DNA from: Hymenobacter sp. J193
Lineage (GTDB): Bacteria; Bacteroidota; Bacteroidia; Cytophagales; Hymenobacteraceae
DNA length: 64,000 nucleotides
Direction: 5' to 3'
Assembly (NCBI RefSeq): GCF_024700075.1
Contig: NZ_JAJONE010000001.1
Coordinates: forward strand, 1,702,001-1,766,000
The translations under genes were made by a program, and so were the position numbers. Positions within the stretch are counted from its first letter, which is position 1. Each line of letters starts with the position of its first letter. Shown piece after piece: positions 36,702 through 45,766 of the stretch. Below the pieces are notes generated by a model. That model did no database searches and had not been told where the DNA came from. It saw nothing but the letters and a program-made list of their open reading frames with translations.

Positions 36702-37607
36702 CTAGCTGGTAGCTGGCCCAAAACGCGCAGCAAGTTCCTGGCAAACCTGAGGCGGTACTCGCAGATATTCCAGCACGTCGGCCGTTTTTTCGGATGGCTT
36801 GCCGTTCTTGTCGGTTTCGATGGTTACATTTTCCAGGGAAAGGAAACAGCAGTCGGGGTCGGAGGGGGCAAGATAGACGTGCAGGCGGCCAAACGGGGCC
36901 ATTTCGTCCTTACTCGTGTGTAGCTCCAGGTGGTTCCAGTCAGCGGCTTCAAGGGCCAGCTTGGTAGCGGCAGCATCGGCAAATGGCGTGGCGGGCCGGG
37001 GCAGCGTCCGTTTTTCCGCCCACTCGTTGGAAAGCTCCGAGAAGGGCACTTCCGACTGGCTGCGGGGCATGTTCCACGTCATCAGGAGAATGATCAGAAA
37101 CTCAGCCAGCCAGATAAGGTAAAGGAAAATTCCGCTGATAGTTAAGCCAAAGATGCTCCAGGTTCCTTCGGCGGCAATGGAGGGCAGGGCCCCCAGCAAG
37201 GTGCCGGGGCTTAGCAGCAAGCCCAGAAATACATCGGCCTCGAAGGTGGTGTGCGTGAAGGAAGCGCGGCTGCCCAGGCTTTCGGTTTCGCCGGCGCCGG
37301 CCAGCAGGGTCAGGTACACGCACCACTGCACGTACCAGGCCCATAAAGCCACTGCCAAGCCCAGCCAGCCTACCAAAGCCGGATTGCGCAGCTTCCCGGC
37401 CTTGGTAACGGCTCGGAGCACGAAGCCGAGCAGCAAGCCAAACCCCAGCGTAAAGGCAAAATTGAGGTAGATAAAAGGGATATACCACACAGCATACACG
37501 TACACGAAGGCCAGCAGAACCGCCGCCACCGCTCCTACCAGCAGCAAGCCAAGAATACCGCTCACGGTGAAGCGCCCCGATGGTTGATAGTAAACAGGTG
37601 AAGTCAT
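36702..37607 (-). CDS. Membrane protein of unknown function
   Basis: 301 residues, not assigned to a family. Five or so hydrophobic segments lie in the first 185 residues (ILGLLLVGAVAAVLLAFVYVY, YIPFIYLNFAFTLGFGLLLGF, PALVGWLGLAVALWAWYVQW, VFLGLLLSPGTLLGALPSIA, IFGLTISGIFLYLIWLAEFL). The last 110 residues are soluble, with a mixed alpha/beta look and a Cys pair in SDPDCCFLSLENVTIE. The pattern of membrane part plus a soluble tail suggests a small envelope protein. It lies upstream of metK on the same strand with 179 bp between. A perfect 14-bp palindrome lies 54 bp upstream of its start. Confidence 0.7.
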   Translation of the reverse strand: MTSPVYYQPSGRFTVSGILGLLLVGAVAAVLLAFVYVYAVWYIPFIYLNFAFTLGFGLLLGFVLRAVTKAGKLRNPALVGWLGLAVALWAWYVQWCVYLTLLAGAGETESLGSRASFTHTTFEADVFLGLLLSPGTLLGALPSIAAEGTWSIFGLTISGIFLYLIWLAEFLIILLMTWNMPRSQSEVPFSELSNEWAEKRTLPRPATPFADAAATKLALEAADWNHLELHTSKDEMAPFGRLHVYLAPSDPDCCFLSLENVTIETDKNGKPSEKTADVLEYLRVPPQVCQELAARFGPATS

Positions 37608-37661
37608 AAAAGGGAATAGGTGAAAAACGACTCAACCTAGCACTTTCCGTTTGACTTATCC

Positions 37662-37675
37662 GCTAAATATTTAGC
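37662..37675. promoter_or_regulatory. Perfect palindrome GCTAAATATTTAGC
   Basis: A 14-bp perfect palindrome in the gap upstream of the membrane protein (start 37607) and just after the S9 peptidase stop (37747). It may be an operator. Its half TAAATA/TATTTA resembles, but does not match, the TTTAGR-N4-TCTAAA sites at 44.3 and 45.8 kb. Confidence 0.35.
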
Positions 37676-37746
37676 CTTTCCCGGGTTATCGGCGCTTTCA
37701 CCCTACCTGAAATGGCTTTTCTCGCCATCTACTTTGCCTAGCCAAG

Positions 37747-40188
37747 TCAGTTTTGCCCGGTTGCTCCCGGCGCTGGGCCTGCTGGTTTCAGGTTGGTATT
37801 GAAGAGCTTAAGAATACGCCGGTATTCGTCGGTCCAGGAGGAAGGCTCCACGAAGCCGTGGTCTTCGACGGGGTATACGGCCAACTCCCAGTTTTCCTTT
37901 TTCAACTCAATGAGCCGCTGAGAGAGGCGCACAATGTCCTGGAAGTGCACGTTGGTATCCACCATGCCGTGGCACATCAGCAGCGCGCCTTTCAAGCCCT
38001 CGGCGTAGTAGATGGGTGAGGAACGGGCGTAAGCCAGGGAGTCATTGTAAGGCTCGTTGAGGATGTTGTCGGTGTAGCCGTGGTTGTAGTGTGCCCAGTC
38101 GGTAACGGAGCGCAGCGCGGCCCCGGCCCGGAACACCTCGGGCTGGGTGAACATGCCCATGAGCGTGATGAAGCCCCCGTAGGAGCCCCCGTAGATACCG
38201 ATGCGCTGCGGACTCACGCCGTATTTCTCCACCAGCAGCTTGGCGCCGTCAATGTGGTCGTCGAGGTCTTTGCCGCCCATGTAGCGGTAGATACCGGTGC
38301 GCACGTCGCGGCCGTAGCCGCTGGAGCCGCGGTAGTCGATGTCCAGCACGGTGTAGCCCTGGTCGGCCAGCAGGTTGTGGAACATGTACTCGCGGAAGTA
38401 CTGGCTCCACCACTTGTGCGCGTTCTGGAGGTAGCCGGCCCCGTGCACGAATACCACGGCCGGGCCCTGGGGCGCAGCGTTGGCGGGGCGATACAGGCGG
38501 GCATACACCTCGGCCCCGTCGCGGGCTTTGATGGTAATAATTTCCGGGTCGCGCCAGGGGTAGCTTTCAAACTCCGGCGTGGTGCTGTGGGTAAGCTGCC
38601 GCATTTTCGCGCCCGGCTTGTTGTCCATCACAAACAGCTCCCAAGGCTTGTTGGCGTAGCTATAGCGCACGAGCAGCGTCTTTTCATCGGGCGAGAGAGT
38701 TACTTCACTAGCCCCGGGGCGGGAAGTAAGCTGAGTGAGTTGGCCGCCCTCCAGGGGCATCTGGTAGAAGTGCTGCTCGCCGGGGTGGGTTTTGTTGGCG
38801 GTGAGGTACCAGGTTTTCTTGTCTTGGCTGAGCTGCGCCTGCTGAATCTCAAACTTGCCGCTGGTCAGGGCTTTCTTCTGGCCCGTGGTCACGTCCACCG
38901 TGTAAAGGTGGGAAAAGCCGGTTTCCTCGCTCTGAAACCAGATGCGGCGCGAGTCGGGCAGCCAGCCCACATTGCCAGCCTCGTAGCCAATGCCGGGGCC
39001 GTTGATCCAGGCTTCGTCGCGCTGCCGGTCGAGCAGGCTGATTTTCTGGGTGGTTGGGTCGAGGGCCACAATCCAGCGGTCCTTGTTGTCCTGGGAACGA
39101 ATGACCAGGAAAGCACGCTGGCCGTTGTCGGCCCAAAACGGGCCGTAGGGCACCACGCGGCGCACCTCAGTGGCGGGCTTGCCGGCTTTGGTTTTGGCGG
39201 TGTCGGTGGGGGCTTTGGCCGTGAGCTGGTACTCCTTGCGGTAAGCCGGCAGCTCGTCCAGCCCTTTCAGCTCCCTGTAGCCCAGCACAAACGTGGTGTC
39301 ACGCCCAATATCGTAGAGGCCCAGCTCGTAGGCCGTTTGGGGTGCCCCCACCTTCGAGCGGGTCGGAATTTCCTCGGTGAAGCCTGATATGGTGACGAAG
39401 TTAGGCACCAGCGCCAGCTTATCGGCGGCCGGTTCCTGCACCAGGGTGTAGGTCACGTAGCACCCATCGGGACTGAGCTGCAGGTTCTCCACGGTTTTGC
39501 TGCCCAGCCAGATCCCCTTGGGCCGCAGCCGCAGCAGGGCTTTTTGGGCCCGCTCCCGCGCTTTGGCATCCTGGTCGCGCTGCCGGATTACCTGAAACAG
39601 CGCCAGCTGCTGGGCCTTCAGAAACTTAGCCGACTTATCCAGCTCGCCGGGGCCGGGCCGGTTGCCGCGCCGGAAATCGGTGCGCTGCACGGTTTCGCCG
39701 GTGGCAGGGTCCCAGGTGAACAGGTTGCCGCCGCGGGTATAGCTGATGAGCTTATCCTGCAAGGCGAAATCGGCCTCGGTTTCCCGCTCGGCGGTGTTGG
39801 TGACACGGCGCACCCGTTGGTTTTTCAGGTCCAGCAGGTAAATATCCCCGTCCTTCTCGTACACTTTGCGCTGGTGGCGCTGGTCGTATCGACCCCGCAC
39901 CGAAGGCAGCCCGCGCTGCTCGGCCAACGACACTTTGCGTGGCGTGCCGCCTGCGGGGCTCAGCACATAAAGCGAGTCGCGGCGGGCTTTGGCGGGGTTC
40001 CACTGGAAGTATATGTGTTTGCCGTCCTCGCTCCAGTACGGGGCCGAGGGCAACCCGCCCAGCCACTGCGCCGGCTCACGCATAATCTTTTCGACGGTGA
40101 GCGGGGCCAGGGCCGACGGAGCCGTTTGGGCCAGGGCCGGCGCGGCCAATGAGGAAGCTCCAAAAAGGCTTAGGTAAACAACACGCAT
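37747..40188 (-). CDS. S9 family (dipeptidyl peptidase IV-like) serine peptidase
   Basis: 813 residues with signal peptide MRVVYLSLFGASSLAAPALA, so exported. A DPP IV-type beta-propeller fills residues ~50-560 (for example APYWSEDGKHIYFQWNPAK, ENLQLSPDGCYVTYTL, AQLSQDKKTWYLTANKTH). The alpha/beta-hydrolase domain follows: VVFVHGAGYLQNAHKWWSQYF, DIDYRGSSGYGRDVRTGIY, nucleophile Ser in GIYGGSYGGFITLMGMF, Asp in GMVDTNVHFQD and His in YPVEDHGFVEPSSW. All three catalytic residues are present. It probably removes dipeptides from periplasmic peptides. It lies 81 bp downstream of an HD-domain gene on the same strand. Confidence 0.92.
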   Translation of the reverse strand: MRVVYLSLFGASSLAAPALAQTAPSALAPLTVEKIMREPAQWLGGLPSAPYWSEDGKHIYFQWNPAKARRDSLYVLSPAGGTPRKVSLAEQRGLPSVRGRYDQRHQRKVYEKDGDIYLLDLKNQRVRRVTNTAERETEADFALQDKLISYTRGGNLFTWDPATGETVQRTDFRRGNRPGPGELDKSAKFLKAQQLALFQVIRQRDQDAKARERAQKALLRLRPKGIWLGSKTVENLQLSPDGCYVTYTLVQEPAADKLALVPNFVTISGFTEEIPTRSKVGAPQTAYELGLYDIGRDTTFVLGYRELKGLDELPAYRKEYQLTAKAPTDTAKTKAGKPATEVRRVVPYGPFWADNGQRAFLVIRSQDNKDRWIVALDPTTQKISLLDRQRDEAWINGPGIGYEAGNVGWLPDSRRIWFQSEETGFSHLYTVDVTTGQKKALTSGKFEIQQAQLSQDKKTWYLTANKTHPGEQHFYQMPLEGGQLTQLTSRPGASEVTLSPDEKTLLVRYSYANKPWELFVMDNKPGAKMRQLTHSTTPEFESYPWRDPEIITIKARDGAEVYARLYRPANAAPQGPAVVFVHGAGYLQNAHKWWSQYFREYMFHNLLADQGYTVLDIDYRGSSGYGRDVRTGIYRYMGGKDLDDHIDGAKLLVEKYGVSPQRIGIYGGSYGGFITLMGMFTQPEVFRAGAALRSVTDWAHYNHGYTDNILNEPYNDSLAYARSSPIYYAEGLKGALLMCHGMVDTNVHFQDIVRLSQRLIELKKENWELAVYPVEDHGFVEPSSWTDEYRRILKLFNTNLKPAGPAPGATGQN

Positions 40189-40269
40189 ACGCTACGAAGG
40201 CTTGACAACGGGCCGCAACATACGCAGCCTGCGCCAAGGACTACTCCGCATGCCGGGCGTTGCAAGCCA

Positions 40270-40920
40270 CTACGCTAATCCGCCCTGCTCCCAGGCTTGC
40301 AGCTCAGCGTGCAGATTGCCCCGGGCAGCGTCTTCCAACTTTTCCCGAAACATGGTCGTGCGGTATAGGTGTGGAACTGATAACAGCTTCTCCAGCACCT
40401 TGCGCCGCCCGCGCCGGTAAAGTATATCAGGCACCAGGCGGTATTCCTCCCGAATCTGGCGGGCATACTGCCAGTACTCGGCTTCGGGGCGGCCCAGCAC
40501 CTGCAGGTCGGCATCCAGAAAGAAGTGCAGGTCGGTACCGTGCGGCGGCTGGGGTTGGGTGTGGTCCTGAGTACGCTCAATCAGCAGCGCCACCCGCTCC
40601 TGCCGTGCGGCGGGCCAGTTGCTGTGGCGCAGAAAATCGCGGGCCAGCTCAGCGCTGCGGGCTTCGTTATCGGAGCGCAAGGGGTTGTAGATGGCATCGT
40701 GAAACCACGCGGCCAGCTGCACCACGGCCACCTCCTGCAGATTGTCCGCGTGCTCGTCGATGGTCTGCAGCAGATCCTGCACGTGGGTAAGCGTGTGGTA
40801 GTGCCGACCAGAGCCGGTATACAGCTCCGTGAGTTGGCGCAGCACCCCCACCCGCCGGGCTTCGTCGGGTACTATCGGCGCCGTGAGCTGCTCCCAGCGG
40901 GCGGCCATGGTCGTTTGCAT
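40270..40920 (-). CDS. HD-domain metal-dependent hydrolase
   Basis: 216 residues of the predicted HD phosphohydrolase group. Metal ligands: His in RHYHTLTHVQDLL, His-Asp in LAAWFHDAIYNPL and Asp in HFFLDADLQVLG; DNEARSAELARDFL follows the HD pair as in the family. Basic residues near the end (ILYRRGRRKVLEKLL) may bind nucleotide or nucleic acid. ATG at 40920 is used; a second Met four codons on is also possible. Substrate unknown. A palindromic element lies directly upstream. Confidence 0.82.
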   Translation of the reverse strand: MQTTMAARWEQLTAPIVPDEARRVGVLRQLTELYTGSGRHYHTLTHVQDLLQTIDEHADNLQEVAVVQLAAWFHDAIYNPLRSDNEARSAELARDFLRHSNWPAARQERVALLIERTQDHTQPQPPHGTDLHFFLDADLQVLGRPEAEYWQYARQIREEYRLVPDILYRRGRRKVLEKLLSVPHLYRTTMFREKLEDAARGNLHAELQAWEQGGLA

Positions 40921-40957
40921 GGTGTTAAATGGTTGGGTAGTTGGGTGCCTGCATGGC

Positions 40958-41117
40958 TGTCATTGCGAGGAGGTACGACGAAGCAATCCGTCCTGGTCTA
41001 TACTCGACCCATCTTTCTACCAGAAAGCCCTTACTTATCGCACAGGTAAGAGCTTTTCACATTTTAGGGCTTTGGGCATTGCTCAGGATGAATTGCTTCG
41101 CTATGCTCGCAATGACA
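40958..41117. repeat. Interspersed palindromic element, copy 3 (TGTCATTGCGAG family)
   Basis: Perfect 12-bp outer arms TGTCATTGCGAG (40958-40969) and CTCGCAATGACA (41106-41117). Inside, GAAGCAATCCGTCCTG and the inverted CAGGATGAATTGCTTCG continue the arms with a few changes, around AAAGCCC and GGGCTTT. It separates the HD and GNAT genes; the rest of that gap holds nothing. Confidence 0.82.
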
Positions 41118-41138
41118 ACCATATAACCATGAAGCCAC

Positions 41139-41600
41139 TCAGTTAGCCGTGGGGGTGCCGTAGGGGTTATGGAGCTTGATTTCGAGGTACCGCTCGGGGT
41201 TGGCCAGGGGCTGGAACCCGAACTGCTGGTACAGGCCGTGGGCGTCCAGCGTGGCCAGCATCCGGCGGCGCACCCCCTGGATTTCCGGCGCGGCCCACAC
41301 CACTTCCATCAGCCATTTCGAAAGGCCCTGTCCCCGGAACTCGGGCAATACGAACACGTCACACAGCCAGGCAAAGGTGGCGCAGTCGGTAACGAGGCGG
41401 GCAAAGCCGGCCAGCCGGCCATCGGGCGCAAACAAACCGAAGTTCAGGGAGTTGGCAATAGCGCACTCCAGGGTGGCGAGGGGCATGTTTTGCGCCCAGT
41501 ACGAGTCCTGACTCAGGTAGCGGTGGATGGCCGCAATATCCAGGCGGGCAGGGTCGGAGCTGATGACGAACTGGCTGACGGGGTGCTGAAACTCGGGCAT
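41139..41600 (-). CDS. GNAT family N-acetyltransferase
   Basis: 153 residues with the GNAT acetyl-CoA site: CDVFVLPEFRGQGLSKWLM carries the R-x-x-G-x-G/A loop, preceded by strand RLAGFARLVTDCATFAWL and followed by MLATLDAHGLYQQFGFQPL, the usual last helix. The N-terminus SQFVISSDPARLDIAAIHRYL is the common acceptor-side helix. Acceptor unknown. A promoter element TAGCTTTG lies 26 bp upstream. Confidence 0.88.
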   Translation of the reverse strand: MPEFQHPVSQFVISSDPARLDIAAIHRYLSQDSYWAQNMPLATLECAIANSLNFGLFAPDGRLAGFARLVTDCATFAWLCDVFVLPEFRGQGLSKWLMEVVWAAPEIQGVRRRMLATLDAHGLYQQFGFQPLANPERYLEIKLHNPYGTPTAN

Positions 41601-41625
41601 AGACGAAAATCAGAAAGCTGAAAAA

Positions 41626-41633
41626 CAAAGCTA
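41626..41633 (-). promoter_or_regulatory. -7 promoter element for the GNAT gene
   Basis: TAGCTTTG on the minus strand, 26 bp before the start at 41600. Confidence 0.55.
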
Positions 41634-41703
41634 ATGCCCTTACCGACCCGCGCAATTTTTCGTAGCATTTACTTCATCTGGCTTTCCCTAGCTGCTTTCT
41701 GTC

Positions 41704-43098
41704 ATGAAAAGACTCTACACCGCGCTATTGCTGCTGTTTTGCTGGCAATACTCTCTGCTCGCTCAGCCCGCCTCGGTGCCGGTTGGCGCTACCACCGTCA
41801 GCATCCGCACACTGGCTACGGGGTTCGATACGCCCTGGGAAATGCTCTGGGGTCCCGACAACCAGCTCTGGCTGACGGAGCGCCCCGGCCGTATCAGCCG
41901 CGTGAACCCCGAAACCGGTGAAAAAACTCTGCTGCTCACGGTGCCCGACGTAACAGAAAACGGCGAAAGCGGCCTGCTGGGCATGGCCCTGCATCCCAAC
42001 TTCACCGCTTCGCCCTACGTGTACGTCGTGTACAACTACACCCAGGACGGCCTGCGCGAAAAGCTGGTGCGCTACACCTACAACGGCACTGTGCTTACCG
42101 ACCCGCAAGTGCTACTGGAAAATATTCCCGCGAGCCCCTATCACAACGGTTCCCGGCTGATCATTCTGCCCGACCTCACTATGCTGATGTCTACCGGTGA
42201 TGGCAACATCGACTATGAAGCCCAGAACATAGCCTCACCTAGAGGCAAAATCCTGCGCCTGAACCTGGATGGTACCGTTCCCGCCGATAACCCTACTGCC
42301 GGTAGCCGCGTGTACACGCTGGGCCACCGCAACCCTCAGGGCCTCGTGCGGGCACCCTCGGGCCGCATCTACAGCTCCGAGCACGGCCCCAGCAACGACG
42401 ATGAAGTAAACCTGATTGAGGCGGGCCGCAACTATGGCTGGCCCACGGTGCACGGTTTCTGCAACCTGGCCGCCGAAGCCACTTTCTGCGCGGCCAACAA
42501 CGTGCGGGAGCCGCTCTACGCCTGGACGCCCACCATTGCCGTGTCGGGCCTCACCTACTACGACCACCCGGCCATACCCGGCTGGCAAAACTCGCTGCTG
42601 CTACTGAGCCTGAAGGCCGGCCAATTGCTGCAGCTGCCCCTCAATACTGCCGGCGACGCCCTGACCGCTGCGCCCAACCTGGTGCTGAATAAAGAAGCCG
42701 GCCGCCTACGAGCTATCTGCGTGTCGCCGGCCGGGCGGGTGTACGTGGGCACCAGCAACCGGGACGGCAGCGGTTCACCCGCCGCCTCCGACGACCGGAT
42801 TATGGTGCTGGAAAACCTGGCCTATACCCCGACGGCCACCCGGCAGCCAGCTTACGCTACACTGGACGTGTGGCCTAACCCAGCGCATGAAAAGCTGACC
42901 GTAAGCTTCCCGGCTCCGCTGGTACGAGGAACCCAGCTGGTGCTGCAGGATGCACTGGGCCGGACGGTTCGCTCGGAGCCGCTGGCGGCTGGTAGCCGCA
43001 CACATACTGTTTCACTGAAGGCATTGCGGCCGGGCGTGTATCAGGCCTTGGTAAAAACTTCTGCGCGCCTCTACCGCCAGCGCATTGTGGTGCAGTAA
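41704..43098 (+). CDS. PQQ-dependent sugar dehydrogenase with T9SS sorting domain
   Basis: 464 residues. Signal peptide MKRLYTALLLLFCWQYSLLAQ, then a soluble glucose dehydrogenase-like propeller: LATGFDTPWEMLWGPDNQLW, VTENGESGLLGMALHPNF, SPYHNGSRLIILP, LGHRNPQGLVRAPSGRIYSS, EHGPSNDDEVNLIEAGRNYGWP, which include the catalytic-region His and calcium/PQQ ligand areas. After residue ~385 comes an 80-residue C-terminal module, LDVWPNPAHEKLTVSFP to GVYQALVKTSARLYRQRIVV, typical of type A T9SS signals. It is therefore probably secreted or surface-attached by type IX secretion. A different, lipoprotein member of the same propeller family is at 21-22.4 kb. Confidence 0.9.
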   Translation: MKRLYTALLLLFCWQYSLLAQPASVPVGATTVSIRTLATGFDTPWEMLWGPDNQLWLTERPGRISRVNPETGEKTLLLTVPDVTENGESGLLGMALHPNFTASPYVYVVYNYTQDGLREKLVRYTYNGTVLTDPQVLLENIPASPYHNGSRLIILPDLTMLMSTGDGNIDYEAQNIASPRGKILRLNLDGTVPADNPTAGSRVYTLGHRNPQGLVRAPSGRIYSSEHGPSNDDEVNLIEAGRNYGWPTVHGFCNLAAEATFCAANNVREPLYAWTPTIAVSGLTYYDHPAIPGWQNSLLLLSLKAGQLLQLPLNTAGDALTAAPNLVLNKEAGRLRAICVSPAGRVYVGTSNRDGSGSPAASDDRIMVLENLAYTPTATRQPAYATLDVWPNPAHEKLTVSFPAPLVRGTQLVLQDALGRTVRSEPLAAGSRTHTVSLKALRPGVYQALVKTSARLYRQRIVVQ

Positions 43099-43106
43099 GG
43101 AAAGCA

Positions 43107-43137
43107 TGTTGTAGCCGACGAAGCATTGGCTACAACA
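43107..43137 (+). terminator. Hairpin after the secreted sugar dehydrogenase
   Basis: TGTTGTAGCC (43107-43116) and GGCTACAACA (43128-43137) form a perfect 10-bp stem with an 11-nt loop, 9 bp after the stop. There is no T run, so termination strength is uncertain. Confidence 0.4.
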
Positions 43138-43197
43138 CAAGCCCTCAGACTGAGTTGCGACGCGAAATTCCGTCTGGTGCGCGCCACACTTCTCATA

Positions 43198-44184
43198 TCA
43201 CATCAACCGGTGCCGTTCGTTTTTAACGACGTTTTCCAGCGTCCAGGAAATTTCCTGGGTGAACGGATGCTGGCGCACCGGGCAGTCGGGCATGTGGCAG
43301 TGCGAGCAGGCCGCGAAGGTGCAAGGGTCAGCATGCACAAACATTTCGACCGGCACGGCAAACTCCTGGCTGAATAGGTGTTCGATGCTGTGAACCTGCG
43401 CGTGGGTCTGCTCCAGGGAAAAATAGTATGGCATCGTCACGTGGCAGTCGATGTGCAGGTTGGCCCCGTAGCGCACCACGCGCAGGTTGTGCACGTCAAT
43501 CCAGGCCGGCTCGCGGTGCTCCTGCAGCTCGGCCACTACGTGCTGCACGGTGGCCTCGTCGGTTTCATCCATCAGCCCTGACACCGAACGACGTACCATG
43601 CGGTAGCCATTCACCACAATGAATACGCCCAGCAGCAGCGCCGCGCCCGAGTCGAACAGCACGTTGTCGGTGAAGACGACCAACAAGAGCGCCACGCACG
43701 AAACCAGGGTACTCACGGCGTCAAGGTAAAGGTGCTGCCCGTCGCCCACCAGCGTGGGAGAGTGATGCTCACGCCCGGCCCGCACCAGCAGAAAGCCCAC
43801 GCCCAGGTTCACCAGAGCCGTGAAGGCCAGCAGCACCATGCCCCAGTCGGGCTGGGCAATGGTATGCGGGTGCAGCATAGCCTGCAGGGCCGAATAGAAG
43901 ATGTACACCCCGGCCATGAGAATCAGGCCGCCCTCGAAGCCCACGGAGAAGTGCTCAATCTTGCCGTGGCCGTAGGGGTGGTTTTCGTCCTTGGGCAGGC
44001 TGGCTAAGTAAATACTATAGAGCGCAAAGCCACTGGCTACCACGTTGATGATAGACTCCAGCGCGTCGGTGAGCACGGCCTGGGAGCGGGTGAGCAGCCA
44101 GGCGTAGAACTTGACGGCCACCAGTACCACGCTTACCACCAGAGAAAGCAGAGCAAAGCGCGTTTTGAGGGGCAATGAAAACAT
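43198..44184 (-). CDS. Cation diffusion facilitator (CDF) transporter
   Basis: 328 residues. An inner-membrane divalent cation/proton antiporter, usually an exporter. Six helices in the first 210 residues; site-A residues lie in LTDALESIINVVASGF (a DALES form instead of the commoner HxxxD) and LYLDAVSTLVSCVALL, with DENHPYGHGKIEHFSV between. The cytoplasmic domain (HNLRVVRYGANLHIDCHVTM) is followed by a Cys/His tail, DPCTFAACSHCHMPDCPVRQ, with five Cys that could bind metal. The start at 44184 (MFSLPLKTR) is favoured over one 22 codons upstream. It is divergent from the Nramp gene across a 185-bp gap with a metal-regulator-type palindrome. Confidence 0.92.
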   Translation of the reverse strand: MFSLPLKTRFALLSLVVSVVLVAVKFYAWLLTRSQAVLTDALESIINVVASGFALYSIYLASLPKDENHPYGHGKIEHFSVGFEGGLILMAGVYIFYSALQAMLHPHTIAQPDWGMVLLAFTALVNLGVGFLLVRAGREHHSPTLVGDGQHLYLDAVSTLVSCVALLLVVFTDNVLFDSGAALLLGVFIVVNGYRMVRRSVSGLMDETDEATVQHVVAELQEHREPAWIDVHNLRVVRYGANLHIDCHVTMPYYFSLEQTHAQVHSIEHLFSQEFAVPVEMFVHADPCTFAACSHCHMPDCPVRQHPFTQEISWTLENVVKNERHRLM

Positions 44185-44293
44185 AGGCGGTAAACCGAAC
44201 GGCGGGGCGCAAAATTCCGGGAAAATTCCGGCACCAGCAGGTATACGCAACTTTTTACAACAAAATCGGTAAGCAGACTGTCTTAAAAATAAA

Positions 44294-44309
44294 TTTAGAT
44301 ACGTCTAAA
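44294..44309. promoter_or_regulatory. DtxR/MntR-like operator upstream of the Nramp gene
   Basis: TTTAGATACGTCTAAA: 6-bp inverted halves around 4 bp, 61 bp before the Nramp start and 110 bp before the divergent CDF start. TTTCTTTG, one base off the -7 consensus, follows at about 44315. The same TTTAGR-N4-TCTAAA layout recurs at 45806-45821. Similarity to DtxR-family boxes (TTAGG halves) is inferred. Confidence 0.6.
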
Positions 44310-44369
44310 AACTGTTTCTTTGTACGGCTAAGCTCTTCTGCATCTGTGCCGCTGCTTCTTTCTAACTCA

Positions 44370-45755
44370 ATGCCCAAAACCTTACCCGCACCCAATCCGG
44401 CTGTTCCCGATACTCCTGCGGCTGATGCTCCTTTGGAAAGCGGCTGGCGCAAGCCGCGCACGGCCCCATCCTTGCGCGAAGTCTACGCCAGCATCAAGGT
44501 GCCCGGCCAGGACGCCTCGTTCTGGCGCAAGCTGATGGCTTTCTGGGGCCCGGGCCTGATGGTGGCCGTGGGCTACATGGACCCCGGCAACTGGGCCACC
44601 GACATTGCCGGTGGCTCGCGCTTCGGCTACACGCTGCTGTCGGTTATCCTGATTTCCAACCTGTTTGCCATGCTGCTCCAGCACCTGGCGGCCAAGCTGG
44701 GCATCGTGACGGGGCGCGACCTGGCCCAGGCCTGCCGGGACCATTTTTCCAAGCCGGTGGCCATGGTGCTCTGGCTGTTCTGCGAAATTGCCATTGCCGC
44801 CTGCGACCTGGCCGAAGTTATCGGCTCGGCCATTGCCCTGAACCTGCTGTTTGGCTTGCCGCTGCCCTGGGGCGTGGTACTCACCATCCTCGACGTGCTG
44901 GCGGTGCTCTACTTCCAGAATAAAGGCTTCCGGGTTATCGAAAGTATCGTAGCGGGCCTGATCGTGCTGATTTTCGGCTGTTTCGTCTACGAAATCCTGG
45001 TTTCCAACCCCGATTATTTGGGCATTGCCAAAGGGCTTGTGCCTCAGAAAGAGGTAGTCACCAACCCCGGCATGCTTTACATTGCCATTGGTATTCTGGG
45101 GGCTACCGTGATGCCGCATAATCTGTACCTGCACTCCAGCATTGTGCAGACGCGCCAGATCGAGCAAACCGAGAGCGGCCGCCGCATGGCCATCAAATTT
45201 GCCACCATCGACTCTACGGTAGCCTTGTTTCTGGCCTTCTTTGTGAATGCGGCCATCCTGATAACGGCGGCGGCCACGTTCCACAAAAACGGCTTGTTTG
45301 ATGTGGCTGACATCAACGATGCACATAAGCTGCTGGCACCGGTCTTAGGAGCCGGTGCCGCTGGTGCTGTGTTTGCCATTGCGCTGCTGGCGTCGGGCCA
45401 GAATTCTACCCTGACCGGCACGCTGGCCGGGCAGATCGTAATGGAGGGCTTCCTGAACCTGAAACTCAAGCCCTGGCTGCGCCGCCTTATTACGCGCGGT
45501 ATTGCCGTGGTGCCTGCCCTCATTGTAACCATCATCTACGGAGAGAAAGGCACCGCCGATCTGCTGGTGCTCAGTCAGGTGATTCTGAGCTTCCAGCTGA
45601 GCTTTGCGGTGGTACCGCTGGTGCTGTTCACGGGCAGCAAGGCCAAAATGGGCGTGTTCGTAAACCGCCCTTGGGTGCAATGGCTGGCGTGGCTGGTATC
45701 CGGTATCATTATCGTGCTCAACCTTTACCTGCTCTACGAAACCTTCCTGGGCTAA
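44370..45755 (+). CDS. mntH: Nramp family Mn(II)/Fe(II) transporter
   Basis: 461 residues. Proton-coupled divalent metal importer of the inner membrane. The helix 1 metal-site motif is GYMDPGNWATDIAGGSRFGY (Asp and Asn of DPGN); helix 6 has GATVMPHNLYLHSSIVQTR with Met in MPHN; ASGQNSTLTGTLAGQIVMEGF is the consensus transport motif. About 11 helices. The ATG at 44370 is used rather than a GTG at 44346. An N-terminal tail of 55 residues is Pro/Ala-rich. It has its own terminator and an operator-like palindrome upstream, and neighbours an outer-membrane receptor with the same palindrome. Confidence 0.93.
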   Translation: MPKTLPAPNPAVPDTPAADAPLESGWRKPRTAPSLREVYASIKVPGQDASFWRKLMAFWGPGLMVAVGYMDPGNWATDIAGGSRFGYTLLSVILISNLFAMLLQHLAAKLGIVTGRDLAQACRDHFSKPVAMVLWLFCEIAIAACDLAEVIGSAIALNLLFGLPLPWGVVLTILDVLAVLYFQNKGFRVIESIVAGLIVLIFGCFVYEILVSNPDYLGIAKGLVPQKEVVTNPGMLYIAIGILGATVMPHNLYLHSSIVQTRQIEQTESGRRMAIKFATIDSTVALFLAFFVNAAILITAAATFHKNGLFDVADINDAHKLLAPVLGAGAAGAVFAIALLASGQNSTLTGTLAGQIVMEGFLNLKLKPWLRRLITRGIAVVPALIVTIIYGEKGTADLLVLSQVILSFQLSFAVVPLVLFTGSKAKMGVFVNRPWVQWLAWLVSGIIIVLNLYLLYETFLG

Positions 45756-45766
45756 CCGGTTGGCAG

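Noticed and set aside
38080-39387. 435-codon plus-strand frame over the S9 peptidase
   Set aside because: Antisense shadow; the minus-strand peptidase has intact catalytic residues.
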